Shown: positions 26,388 through 38,016 of the stretch, in pieces
Layout of the letters: the number at the start of each line of letters is the position of its first letter
How positions within the stretch are numbered: position 1 is the first letter of the stretch
Assembly: GCA_030272155.1 (NCBI GenBank)
Contig: CP126193.1
Span: 1,116,001-1,180,000 of the forward strand
Reading direction: 5' to 3'
DNA: 64,000 bases
Source of the DNA: Tetradesmus obliquus
Taxonomy: Eukaryota > Chlorophyta > Chlorophyceae > Sphaeropleales > Scenedesmaceae
Notes under the pieces: model-generated
What the model was told of the DNA's origin: nothing
Seen by the model: the letters and a program-made list of their open reading frames with translations, nothing else
Databases searched by the model: none
Program-made: the position numbers and the translations under genes

Positions 26388-27822
26388 GCGGCGGCGGCAG
26401 CAGCAATGCGGCGGCAGCAGGGGCATGGCATCAGAGCTGTGTCAGTTGCTGCAGTCGTGTCCGACAGGTACATAGCGAATGGGCTGCGCTGTGCTGGATG
26501 TATGCACGCGGGATCAGCTGACAGCTCTGCACAGCACAGAACCACACGCCACACAGTACGCTCGCAACTATCACTAGCGTAGATAGATGGGAGCTGGAGT
26601 TGCAGCTGCTGCTGCCGGACATGCTCGCAGCAGCTGCAGCATGCTCCGTGCCAGCAGCCAGCTGCCGCTGCCACACCCACGCAACCACGCAGTGCTAGCA
26701 CTAGCGTCTCTGCCTGTATGTGCTGTCCTTTGACCTGGGACCGGCCATCACCCATCCAAGCCACCACCATTTCACCAGGCGCTACAAGTCAAACATTACT
26801 CACCTTGCCCTCACTGTTTGGCCCATTGTCTGGCTCTGACTCAGCACCACTTGTGGCACCCTTGCCGTTGCTCTGCGGCTCCTCTTGCTGCTCCTCTGCT
26901 GCTGCATCTCCATTCTGCTGCTGCTGCTGCTGCTCCTCATCACCCTCACTCTTCTTGCTCTTCTTCTTGTCCTCCTTAGACGACTTCTTCTCAGAGGGTG
27001 GCTCCTCAGCTGCTGCTGCTGCTGCTGCTGCTGCGGGCTCCTCTGCTGCTGCCTTGTCACCCTTCTTGTCCTTTTTCTTCTTCTTCTTATCTGACTTTGG
27101 GGTCACAACTGCTGCTGCGGGCTCCTCAGCTGCTGCTGGCTCTGCTGCTGCCTCGCCAGCTTTCTTCTCCTTCTTGCTCTTCTTTTTCTTAGGCTCGTCT
27201 GCTGCTGGCTCTGCTGCTGCTGCTGCTGCTGCTGGCTCGGGCTCTGCTGCTGCTGCAGCCTGCTCCTTCTTCTTGTCCTTCTTGCTCTTCTTGTCTGACT
27301 TGGGGGCTGCTGGCTCCTCAGCAGCTGCTGCTGCAGCGGGCTCCGCTGCCGCTGCCTTGTCTTTCTTCTTGTCCTTTTTCTTCTTGTCTGACTTAGGCGT
27401 CTCTGCAGCTGCTGCTGCAGCTGCTGCTGCAGGGGCTGGCGCTGCTGCTGGCTCCTCCTCAGCCTGACGCTTCTTGCTCTTCTTCTCCTTCTTTTCCTTC
27501 TTGTCCTTCTTCACCTGCAGGAAAAGCAGCAGGAGCATAAGCAGCAGCAGCAGCAGCAGCCACGACTTCCTGTCAACATCAGAGCAGCAGCCTGGCAGGA
27601 ACATGGATACCATTGGCGGTGCCACTGCTGCTGCCATGCCCCACATCATACTAAAAGATGCTGAAAAGCACACTGGTCACTATCCGACTGCAGCGGGCGA
27701 CGGTAGCAACGTAAAAAACTGCATGTCAGCTGCAGACACTCTCTGGAAGCGCCCACCTCTGCATCGGCCTTTGCCTTCTTGCTGGGCCCATCCTCGACTG
27801 CTTCCGCCTTTCTTTTCGCCAT
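25728..27822 (-). CDS. Nopp140/SRP40-family nucleolar phosphoprotein (NOLC1 homologue)
   Basis: Four exons: 27757-27822, 26804-27514, 26234-26334 and 25728-25881. They total 1032 nt and 343 residues. Family members are nucleolar chaperones of snoRNPs that shuttle to Cajal bodies. The diagnostic C-terminal SRP40 domain is clear: FKRVHDHEWLDKKGSWSNRY, then GWGFKAQQVLGAVRGKDFRH, EKTKKKRGSYKGG and a final YKFES. Before it lie alternating Lys-rich (KSDKKKKDKKKD) and Ala/Glu/Pro-rich blocks. These are shorter than the Ser-rich acidic blocks of animal Nopp140 and poor in Ser. The first exon carries a nuclear-localisation-like start, MAKRKAEAVEDGPSKKAK. No N-terminal LisH motif is seen. Intron 3 ends in (CTG)16 directly at the acceptor. 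The start ATG at 27822 gives in-phase exons. Confidence 0.9.
26338..26385. repeat. (CAG)16 / (CTG)16 microsatellite abutting a 3' splice site
   Basis: On the minus strand this is an uninterrupted CTG tract that runs directly into the CTGCAG acceptor of Nopp140 exon 3 (exon edge 26334). A CGG/CAG-rich tract adjoins it upstream. Confidence 0.95.
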
Positions 27823-30068
27823 TATGACAGAGCGAGGAACGAAAGCTGGGGCCGACACCTCTGCTGGTTGCTTGCGTGCAGCCACTGGCGGGCGGTGGTC
27901 TGATAGGCGAGGGTACAGAAAGCTGCAAGTCAACAGAGATGGTCCGATGGCAGTTCGAAAAGGTTTACACATTCAAGCTGGAGCAAGTTGACGGAATACC
28001 GTCACTTGCGACATGAACCACTGTCACTGACAGGATGCTGAACTTCACCCACTGGGCCCCTGAGGGGCAACCAGCCTGGAAGGCCCACACCAGCTGCCCT
28101 TGGCAATTTGCGGCACGGACATGCGAACAAAAGTACCCCAATCGATCACTCAAAGACATGAAAGGGCCAAAGCTGGGCACAGGTATGCCTGCAGCCTGGG
28201 CAGGGCAGAACTCAGAGCCAATGCTGCAGCCACGTCATCACAGCCCAGCCCAGCCCAGCCCGTGGTTGCCAAGTCGTCTGCGCATCTCCAACTTGAAAAC
28301 ACCCATACCACGAACATTCCTAATGCAAGGTGCACCCGCAGACCACTGTCAACCACAGCCTATCGGCAAGCATGGGCACCAGGGCTCCCTGGACTCCAGG
28401 GACTGGACAGTGGGACTCGGAGTCCAGGGCCTGGAAAGACTGCTTAACAACACAACCTTGAAACCAATCCAATCGGCCAGCCAACACTGCTATTGTTTGC
28501 TTCACAGCAAAGGCCCATTCCTGTTTGTATCGCGATGCACCTGTCATACACACACCCCGTGACAACTGCTGGACTGCATGAAATGAGCGCCACCAACACG
28601 CAACGTAACACAACTTGTCCTTCTGTTGCAACCAATCCTACAGTAGAAGCAACTTTGTGGTTGCATATCATGCACATGGCTACGTAACTGATAGCACTAT
28701 GAAACTGCAAGGTGGCTGTGCTTGCTTGCTGCCACTGCATGCCATGGGCACACTAGCAGTTGTGGATAACCCTGCGGCAGTTGCAGGAGCTGAGCAACCA
28801 TTGAAGCAGCAGAGCTCACCGCCCTGTTGCTTGGCACGATGTTGCTGCAGCAAGCAGTATTGATTGTGGTGTCTATGTATGAAAAGTACACCTAAATCCG
28901 TTGTCCAGCTGCTGGGCTGTTGCTGTGGTAGCTGCGCAGAGCGGCCATACCAAGAATGATGTCCCAACAGCCCAATCGCCCAGCAAACGTGTAGCACCGC
29001 AGCTGCTTCGCCCAGCTACTGCACTACTTCTGCGGGCTGATGCCTGGTGGTGCTACCGATTGTGGTGATTGGGCTGATGCTGCTGGCTGCTGCCCCGTGC
29101 CGGCTGTGCTCTTGTCTGCCTGTCCTGCAAGCTCCATCAGGTTCTGCTGCAGCCTGCTGCTCCACCTGCAGATTCCATACATCAGCATTTGGCTCAATAA
29201 ATACCCTGAGCAACCGTTGCAAGTGGCCAGCGCCTAGCATACAATCAACTGCAACATTTACGACTGCTAGTGCTGCTACTCAAAAGCTGGCTGATGCAAG
29301 AACTGCTGCATGTGGCACGGCTGGCAGGTGCCTGAGTTCTACAGGCAGTTGCGGGCTGTGTAGATGCACAATGCAGACCAGACAGGCGCACATCAATGTG
29401 GTTGGCATGTTGATGTGATGAAGGGCCTGGCAACATGTACAGCATCCAGCGCACTCACTGCTCAACTTGGGCCTGAGTGCCTGGGTCCAGCCCTTGAGGG
29501 CTGCGCTGGTTTGCTGCCACTATCTTGCAAAGGAAGTCGTGGTTCTCTTCCAGCTTCTGCAAGTCGGTTCACATGTGGTTTGGTTGAGCCACAGGATGCA
29601 TGCAGGGACCAGGGTTGCGCTGCATGTAACCGCATGGCAGCAGCAGCGTGACAGCAGCACAGCAAGAGTAGTTCGGTGCTTCACCGTGCTCCCAACATTA
29701 TCTTCAGAATCACCTGTTGAATTTGCTGTGTTGTTAGCTGCGGTTGCTGCGGCTGGGCCATAGGGATTGCCTCAGTGCTGCCCCTGGCTGCCCTTCACAT
29801 GTGCTCCTGTGTGCGAAGGCAAGCAGTGCCTGGGTGCGTGCTACCATGCCACGCTGTACTTCTGCTAGTCAAGAGTCGTAGTATGAGCGCCAAGAACCAT
29901 GAATGTCACTGCATTGCAGTGCACACGACACTGTCATGACACGGGACATAAGGACAACATTCAAACATCAACAGCCACTCTGAAATTACATTACGATGCT
30001 TTTAGTACGGCTTGTTTGTGAAATGATTACCCATGGAGTTATAGTTGCATTGAGCGGGAGGAAGTAGC
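27823..30068. other. Intergenic between the divergent Nopp140 and BRCT genes
   Basis: The Nopp140 (-) and BRCT-protein (+) genes diverge from here, so both promoters should lie inside. I see no TATA-like box that I would defend. A GGACTCC/GGAGTCC-type palindromic patch lies at 28388-28434. Frames at 28035-28562 and 29047-29418 are open but have no domain-like pattern. Confidence 0.45.
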
Positions 30069-33000
30069 GTGCCTTGGAGAGGTAGCAGTGCTGCCTCCCA
30101 GACAATGGCCCCTGCGTGGGCTGCTGGGCTCACAGTCACGACAACAGGCCTTAACCAGCAAGATAAGCAGGCAGTCAAACATGATGTTGAATCTGCTGGT
30201 GGCAGGTGCGGCTGCATCTTCATTGCACAGCATCACATGTGCTGCCATCTACTGTTCATGAATCGCTGTAATTGCGCGCAGATGCTCTGTCCTGTTGCCC
30301 ACCAGTCAATCGGTGCATCCCCTAGGTTTCATGTCTGCATGTCCACGTTTCAATACACCATTTGCTGCTTTGCCTTTCGCAGGTACAGCCCCAACCTCAG
30401 CAAGCGCACCACACACCTTGTCACAACAACAGTGGTTGGGGCTCTGTCAGACAAACTTGCAGCAGCTGCAGCAGCAGGCAGCAGGTTTGACACGCATATT
30501 GTCAGCATTGATTGGGTAGCTGCCAGTGCTGCCCGCAGGGGCAGGGCCGCAGAAGTGCAGTATGCACCTGTCCTTCCAGGTGCAGAACAGGTGAGCCACA
30601 CGCATGCAGCAAACAGCAGCCACACTCCTGAGGCAGTAGCACGAAGCTCAAATAACAGACGCCGCACCTGCACATGACTGCTGGCAGTTAGCATGTGAGC
30701 TCTCTGCACACTCGCACATGCCGCATGGAGTATAGAATATGCAGCGATGCATGGATGCCTGCCGACCAGACTGCCTGCATTGTCATTTGCTGACTGGCTC
30801 GTACTTGATGTCGTGCACTGCCGCCCTTCCTGCAAGACACCTGCGGCGCACATCCTGCCAGCAGCACTGACAGCACAGCCTGGCAGCAGCAGCAGCAGCA
30901 GTACCCGCAAACCACAGCGCGATGACGTGGCATCCGCTGCAGCAGCAGATACGCCAGGTGCAGCAGCAGCACCACAAACCCCATGGGTTGTGCACTTCTC
31001 TCAGATGGTTGATGACAGCATCTATGGTATGCCAGAGCACCCCAGCCCTACCGCTCACCAGCGCCTGGCAGAGCAGCTGCAGGAGCAGCAGTACCAGGAG
31101 CAGCAGCAGCTGCTGCAGGCGATAGAAGAGGAGCAGAGCCAGGACGTAAGTCCCGCACCTGTGCGGCCCCCTCTGCAGCACAGTTCTTCCTTCACACCTG
31201 GTGTCACATCAGCAGCAGCAGTAGCAGCACACAGCAACGGCCGCCAGCAGGCAGCCACTGGAGCGTGTACACAGCAGCAGGCAGCAGCAGCAGGGGCGTC
31301 GTCACTACATGCACAGGGCACGCCTCAGCTGCGCCCACGCCCGCTGCAGCTGCCTGGTGCTGGGCCTGTGCCAGGCAGCAGCGGTGAGGCTACCGCACTA
31401 ACAGCAGCAGCACAGCATAGGGCTACTCCAACTGCGGTGGCGTGTGGCCAGCAGGGTGCACCTTCAAAGGCAGACACAGGCAGAGCGGCCTTTGGCAGTA
31501 TGCTGGCTTCCCCTGCTGCTGTTGAGGCTCAACAGGTCACCCCTGTTCAGCAGCTTGCAAGGATCAGTCCGCCACAGCCAACCTTTCAGCTGCAGACCCA
31601 AGCACAGCAGCAAGGGCAGAAAGTGCTGCAGCAGCAGCAGCAGCGGCAGCAGCCTACGCTGCCTGTGGAGTCTGGTGGTTGTGGCAGCGTGGATGACCTG
31701 ATCTCAGCCCTGCGGCGGGTCACCACTGACGGCAGAAGAAGCACCAGCGACCTCTTGGCGTCACCTGTGCCAGCAATGGCGCTAGCAGCAGCTGCTGCTG
31801 CTGAGCTCGGTCGAGGGCAGCGTAGCCCCCTCCTGCCGCGGCAGGATGGGCAGCGGTGGCAGCAGTCACCTGCTGCTGAAAGAGGAGGAGGTGCAGCAGG
31901 CGTGGGAGGTGTTCCTTCTTTTGGCATAGATCGGCAGGCAAACAGCACAGTAGATGAGCTGATAGGTGCGCTGCAGCGAGTGACGGACAGCAGAAGAAGC
32001 ACAGCAGAGGCGGCATCAGGCCCTGCAGAAGCCAGGATGCACATGCCTGTTGAGCTGCAGCAGCAGCAGCAGCAGGTAGGTCCGGCCGACGGCAGTCTGT
32101 TTGGCAGCTCCAGCAATGTGGACGACCTGATAGTTGCTCTGCGCAGGGCAACTAGCGACAACGCAAGGAAAGCAGCTACGGCAGAGGGCACACCACAGGG
32201 CAGCCAGAACCCAGTGACACCACCTACACAGCAGCAGCAGCGGGGGCGGTGGCCATGGGAGCAGGCACCTGCAACACCGCCTCACCAGCAGCAGCAGCAG
32301 CAGCAGCAGGCCCTGCCCCCAGGCAGTGCAGCTGGTGTTGGCACCCCAGCAGCGGCCGCTGCTGCCAGCAATGTTGAGGAGCTCATCTTGGCGCTGCGCC
32401 GGGCAACAGGTGACAGCAGGCGCAGCACCGCCGAGGCAGCGCCCAGCTCGCCAAGGTGGGAGCCGCAGCAGTTCTGGATGGGGCAGCAGCAGCAGCAGCA
32501 GCGCAGCGCGCAGCCAGGAGGGCTGCAGGACAGCAGTTTGTACGGCAGCCTGAGCAGTGTGAACGATCTGCTGGGGGCACTGCGGCGTGCAACAGGGGAC
32601 AGCAGGCGAGGCACGGCTGAGTCCGCTCCTGATGCACCTGCTGGGTCAGCCGACACCTCAGCAGCAGCAGTGGCCGCAGAAGTTGCTGTAGAGAAGCTGA
32701 AAGCAGCATGGACAGGTCAAGATCCTGATGCCTCAGCTGCGTCAGCAGCAGAGGCAGCGGGTGGGTCAGCTAGTTTGTATGGCAGCCTGAGCAGTGTGGA
32801 CGACCTGCTGGGGGCGCTGCGGCGTGCAACAGGGGACAGCAGGCGAGGCACGGCTGAGTCAGCTCCTGATGCAGCTGCTGGGTCAGCCGACACCTCAACA
32901 GCAGCAGCAGCAGCGACAGCAGCAGCAGCAGCTGGTGATGCAGGAAAGCAAACAAGCAGGGTAGGGCAGGGCCTGAGTGGCGCTGCCGTTGCTGCTGCTG

Positions 33001-36000
33001 TAGCAGAGCCTGCTGGAATGTTTGGCAGCATGAACAGTGTGGATGACCTGATACAGGCTCTGCGCAGCGCCACAGATGGCAGGCGAGACACAGGAGAGGC
33101 AGCGGCAGATGGAGGAGAAGCAGCAGCTGCTGCAGCTGTGCATCAGTGGCAGCAGCAAGAGGCGGCAGATGATGGGGTGCAGCGGGCGTTGGCTGCATCG
33201 GATTCAGTGAGGCGGCAATCCATGGGTAGCTGCAGCAACTTTGAGGATCTCCTGGCCTCGCTGCTGCGGGCAACAGCATCCAGCAGCAGGCGTGGCACTG
33301 CAGAGGCTGCTGCGGTGCCGCTGGAATCACACTCATCGCAACAACAACAGCAGCAGCAGGAGGTACAGGGACAGCCAGCTGTGACGCCCGGCAGCAAGGG
33401 GCCAAGCAATGCAGGGCGGCAGCCAAGCGATGCAGGCTGCAGCCCAGCCTACATGTCAGGCGGCAGCATCAGCCAGCTGGTGACCTCGCTGAGGAGGGCG
33501 ACTGCAGAGACGCACGGCAAGCTGCGCACAGCAGCAGAGGCCGTGACACCTGTATCACAACAGCCGTCAGTAATGCAAGCAGCAGGCACTCCTGCAGCAG
33601 CAGCAGCAGCAGCAGGCAGAGCAGACATGCAGGAGCTGGTTGCTGCACTGCGGCGGGTGACAGGGGATGGCCAGGTGCGTGGCTGCAGCAGCGCTGGTGC
33701 TGAGGGCATGAAGTCCCTGGCCACGCCACTCAACACAGACCAGGCGTCTGGTGGTGTGCAGGACGGCTACCAGGAGCAGCAGCAGCAGCAGCAGCACAAT
33801 GTGCTGATCCAGCAGCTGCTGCTGCACACGCAGGAGCTGAAGCTCGACGAGCAGCTGCCCTGGCAGCAGCATGGCAGCTCTGATGGCTACCTCAAGGCTG
33901 CCTGGGGCAGCACTGGTGGTGGTGAAGATGCACCCCCTGCTGCTGCTGGTGCTGCACCAACAAGCAGCGGCGGACTCCAGCAGTTGCTGGCAGCACTCCA
34001 AGGCGCTGCAAGCAGTGAGGTCTGGGAAGTGGCAGATGCCAGCAGAGGTGCTGTGGCTGCCGAACCTGCGCAGCATGATGTGCTAAACACAGCACATGCA
34101 ACGAGCTCTGCAACAGAGCTGGAACTGCTGCTGAAAGGGGCGTGGCAGCAGCAGGAGCAGAAGCAGCAGCAGGTGGAGCTGATCACCAGCCGAGATGTTC
34201 CAACCGCTGACCGCCGCAGCAGCCTCAGTCCACATGCCAACGTTGCAGCGGCGGACAACTTGCCAGCAGGCCATGAGGCACCAATGCAGCAGCAGCAGCT
34301 GCAGCAGCAGCTCGAAGGTGCAGCAGCGCTGGACCCTTCAAAGTCCCCACTGAGGGCGCGTCAGCTGTGGCATGATGAGGCTGCGCCTGGGTCAGAGGAG
34401 GATTGCAGGCAGCCAGAGCCGCAGCTCAGCCTGAGCCAGCTGGTGCATGCCCTGCATAGCACCGGGGGGCAGCAGGCAAGCACAGATGGAGCAGCATCGG
34501 GTGCAGCAGCAGCAGCAGCAGCAGTGGACGACCGCTGGTCAACACATAACCTGGATGGTGCTGCTGCCGTACCTGATTGGTCAGGTAATGCCGGCCTGCA
34601 CAGGTTCCCCACCAGTTCTGCTCCTGAACAACCGCTGCAGGCTGCAGCAGAGCCAACACTGGAGCAGGCGCCAGCAACACAGCCGCTTGCAGTTGTTGCA
34701 GCCGCTGCAGCAGCAACAGCAGGTGCAGCAGCAGTGCCAGGACAACAGCCGCAGCAGCAGTCACCGCTGCCGGCAGAGGCAGCAGCTCAGGCGAACAGCC
34801 CTGCACAGCAGCAGCAGCAGCAGGCTTCAGCAGCTTCTGGCCTGCAGCTGTGCAGCTGCAGCAGCATGGCTGTTGCCTTTGACCCACACATCCCAGCTGA
34901 GATTAGGCAGGAGCTGGCTGCAGCTGTGGCGGCTGCCGGCGGCTGTGTTGTGCCTGGGCAGCCGCACTTGGGCTGTGGGGCCAACACAGTGGTGGCAGAG
35001 CCACAACATGCTGCGCAGTGGCTGCAGCTGCTGATGCACATTGTGTCGCCAGCATGGCTGCTCAAGGCAAGCAGGCAGCAGCAGCAGCAGCAGCAGCAGC
35101 AGGGTAGGGCGCAGCAGCAGCTGATGTGCTTGTCGCCTGACGTGGCCAGGGCATTAGGGCAGAGCAAGCAGCAGCAGGGGCAGCATGGTGGTCTGCAGCA
35201 GCACAAAGATGTGGCTGCAGCTGCTGCTGCTGCTGTTGTTGACAACAGTGAGTGTGCTGAGGGCAACAGCAGCATAGCCTGCAGTTTCACAAGTACAGCT
35301 GCAGCCAGCAGCAGCACTGCAGCGCAAGCCGCCGGGATGGCTGCTGGTGGCAACAACAGCAACAACACCAGCAGCAGCAGTGTCCAGGCATGCCGCAGTG
35401 TGCTGGCTGTGCCAGGCGGGGTGTCAGTGGATGGTGGCATGGGGCTGTGTATGGCAGCAGCTGGTGGCTCAGGGCAGCAGCAGCAGCAGCTGCTGATGCC
35501 GCCTGGCCTGCTGGAGGGAGTGGACTGGTCAGTGGACCAGGACCCCAGGTGTGTGGCATGCTACTCAGCTCAGCACTGCTGCACTAAACCTGAGCTGAGC
35601 TGAACAATGTATCACAGGGACAATGAAGCACGTACATACATATTCTGCCAATCTCTGTCATCTTGATAGCCATCGTGTGATACACCCCTGAAAGGGATAC
35701 TGAACAACCGTTACTGTTCAATCCATATCATGAACTTTCTGGTTGTTGTCGTGGCTGTTGCTGCAGGTCTGTCGGTGATGAAGAGTTGGAGGCTGTCATA
35801 CTGCAGGTGAGACAGGGAAAATAGGCACTGTCGCTGCTATGACGAATTACGCTTTGCTCACAAACCCACCTTAGAAAAAAATCTCGTGCCAGGACAAACT
35901 CCTCTCAACCCCTCCATGTCAGTCTGAAAGGATGCGCCAGCTACCGTGTGAACCATGCAGCATGTGTGCGGCTTATGCCTGTCTCGTGTGCCCATGTGCA

Positions 36001-36069
36001 CCGTCTGCACTGCCTCCACACTGCTCAGCTGCTCCCAGTGGCTCTCGCGCCTCAGCTAGCGCCGCTGTA

Positions 36070-36109
<40 letters not shown>

Positions 36110-36477
36110 AGGGTGGCACCAGCAGCATCACCCTGCTGCTGCCGCAGGACAGCAGCGGGCTGCTGGGCCATGCGCCGCTGCTGGTCAGCGCCTGCCAGCC
36201 GTGCAAGGGCCTGACATGCAGTGACATCCTGCAGGCCATACACAGCTTTTACCAGCAGGAGGTGCTGCTGCAGCAACAGCAGCAAGATCAGCAGCAGAAG
36301 CTGCTGGCTGCTGGCACTGGCAGCGCTGTGGATGTGCAGCAGCAGCAGCAGGGCTGTGGGGAGGGTGGCGTGGTGGTGCGGCGGCTGCAGCTGATGGGTG
36401 CGCGGCTGCTGCTGGAGGGCCTGGTGCGCGCCACACGTGACCCCTGCAGCTGCGTGTACGAGGTGTGCCTGGCGTGA
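30069..36477 (+). CDS. Giant Gln/Ala-rich BRCT-domain protein with a repeated helix-RRxT motif
   Basis: Five exons: 30069-30205, 30383-30590, about 30837-35548, 35767-35806 and 36112-36477. They give 1820 residues in phase. Residues ~17-105 form a BRCT domain: TTTGLNQQDK, a GGRYSPNLSKRTTHLV core split by intron 1, then HIVSIDWVAAS with the conserved Trp. A second, more degenerate BRCT-like block lies near 34866-35075 (AAAGGCVV ... HIVSPAWLLKAS). Between them is Gln/Ala-rich low complexity with about ten copies of a short motif (see the repeat entry). The last two exons encode an unassigned domain (CSDILQAIHSFYQQEV, MGARLLLEGLVRA). BRCT domains bind phosphopeptides, usually in DNA-damage or replication proteins, so a nuclear scaffold is likely by inference. 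The exon 3 acceptor is uncertain. TGCAAG|ACACC fits phase, but so does 30745 paired with a donor at 30580. Intron 4 ends in (CTG)12 at the acceptor. Confidence 0.8.
31680..33690 (+). repeat. About ten copies of a helix-RRxT motif within the BRCT protein
   Basis: Copies begin near 31688, 31950, 32116, 32370, 32556, 32794, 33037, 33238, 33469 and 33620. The best form is DLLGALRRATGDSRRGTAE: an amphipathic helix (V/N-D-x-L-hydrophobic-x-A-L-R-R-A/V-T) followed by a basic R-R-x-T/S site and TAEAA. Copies at 32547 and 32787 are nearly identical over more than 100 bp, marking a recent 240-bp duplication. Weaker relatives without the RRxT part follow near 33968, 34105 and 34430. Spacers are Gln/Ala-rich. 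I know of no named domain with this pattern. Confidence 0.9.
36073..36108 (+). repeat. (CTG)12 directly at the acceptor of the last BRCT-gene exon
   Basis: The tract runs into CAG at 36109-36111, and exon 5 starts at 36112. The CTG repeat replaces the usual pyrimidine tract. Confidence 0.95.
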
Positions 36478-37227
36478 GGCATGCAGAGATGCGCGCAGGC
36501 CTTGTTGAAGCTCACAACTGTGCAGCAGTCAGAGTGCGGTTAGCTTGTTTGAAAGCATGTGACATAGATTGCGCTCCAGTGGGTGGAGGCTGGTGGCAGA
36601 GTTGCTACAGCTTGATCAAAGACTTCCTGATGGTGATGGCGATGGTGATTTTATGATAATGATTTGGGATTGGTTGTGCTGTAATGCGTGCCACCCTGTG
36701 GGATATGGCTGGCGCGCGCAGTCAATTGCTTTTGTTGCTGTCCTTCAAGATCAGGCCAGGGTTGGGGTTCCCCTGGCTGCTTCTCAGTCAGTGACACCTT
36801 GCCCGCAAGGGGTGGCTGTTGGCCTTGCTGCATTGTGGCTGTACCCACCATTGCTATGAATCCGACATCAGCCCTTGACTTGATAGTTGGATGCCTGGCA
36901 GTGATGATCAGAGCCTGGCAGGCTGCCAGCAGCAGGGGCTGGCCACGCTGGAGTCTGTCCGGTCCAAGGCTTCAACTCCGCACATGCGTGCTGTGTTGGC
37001 AGACGTTCAGTGTGTGTTTGTAACACTACTGCGTCTTTGACGTGCAACGGTGAAGCGCATGGCGCCTTCATGCTGCGAAAGAATCGCCCTGCAAGCTGCA
37101 CATGAGGCAACCAGCCCCACATGCAGGCCACCGCCCTTCGGGGCTTGTTCATGCTGATCAGTGCAGGGCCAAATGTTAGAGAAAACTGTCTTTTGAGTTT
37201 CGCAGGTAAGCACCCTGCTTAGGCATC
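36478..37227 (+). other. BRCT-gene 3' UTR with candidate UGUAA signals
   Basis: The plus strand is TG-rich after the stop at 36475-36477. TGTAA occurs at 36680-36684 and 37019-37023, and the TG-rich composition ends near the second. I see no other gene here with confidence. Confidence 0.5.
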
Positions 37228-37410
37228 TCAGCTGTGATAATCGCGTGCACTGGCTGCGGCACCGTCGTGCTGCGTGACCGACGTGTCATACTTGATAGCC
37301 TTTAACGGGCAACGCAAGGTGGCCTCGTAGCTGTGTGTGATGCCGTTCAACAGCCCCAACCACGACTCAACGTCAGTTTCGCCCGCCAAGCGCCCGTTTT
37401 TGTCCGCCAT
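37228..37410 (-). CDS. Possible small protein or first exon, unrecognised
   Basis: An open frame of 60 residues starts at the ATG at 37410 with MADKNGRLAGETDVESWLGL and continues LNGITHSYEATLRCPLKAIK. The Asp/Glu/Trp/Leu pattern looks like a real helical protein rather than repeat translation, and the neighbourhood is not CAG-rich. A second minus-strand stretch near 37007-37075 (RFTVARQRRSS) could be a later exon, but I could not join the two in phase with good splice sites. It would run antisense into the BRCT gene's 3' UTR. Function unknown. Confidence 0.35.
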   Translation of the reverse strand: MADKNGRLAGETDVESWLGLLNGITHSYEATLRCPLKAIKYDTSVTQHDGAAASARDYHS

Positions 37411-38016
37411 GACGGTCTGCACTAAAGGCTTGCTGGGTTCGCTGTATCAAGCTGTATCATGCTGAACGTATCGATTCAACTAATACTCTGCACATTCAGC
37501 TGTGAAAGTCTGGTTCTGCATTCCGTCAATCGTTTCTGACTTGCTCAAACGACTGTGGAACAGGCACCAGTGTTGCGGCGTAGCTTTAGCGTAGTTTAAC
37601 ATGCTTGCTTGGCAGGGCAACAGCACGAACTGATAGGTGAGGCACTGCTGTCGCCCGTTGCTCAGTCTGGGAGGCTGATGTGTCCTTGATCGTGACGATA
37701 CAAACTTTCTATGATTCCTGACGTGACTAGGATGGTCACGAATGATGCCAGCTGCAGTCTCACCGGCGTGCTAATGGGCGAACGAGCACGCAGCCCAACG
37801 CCGTGTGGTCAGCCTTGTGTTCAATTTTGCTGCAAAGTGTTTGGCGTATCTACGATGATCGTTACACCGGCTCTTGATGCATGAGCAGACAGTAATATCT
37901 TGCAGTATCACCGTGGCCAGCAGTGGTGCACTCACGACCTTCCAGCCATCACGGACACCACACCAGCTTTAACAGAGCTTTTACACCTTTATGTGCAGGC
38001 CAGCAGCACCACCCTT
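37411..38016. other. Intergenic, probable bidirectional 5' region
   Basis: Lies upstream of the Cys-rich gene (+) and of the possible small minus-strand gene. It is less repetitive than the surroundings. No motif is certain. Frames that start at 37900 only extend the Cys-rich protein upstream of its signal peptide. Confidence 0.4.

Noticed and set aside
26718-27467. 249-codon Ser/Phe/Ala-rich plus-strand frame
   Set aside because: Exact antisense of the Lys/Ala-rich Nopp140 exon; no independent signal.
28035-29418. Open frames between the Nopp140 and BRCT genes
   Set aside because: No recognisable domain, no coherent splice chain and no codon bias. Treated as intergenic.
37007-37213. Second exon for the small minus-strand gene at 37228-37410
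   Set aside because: RFTVARQRRSS looks protein-like, but no donor/acceptor pair joins it in phase. Left unassigned.
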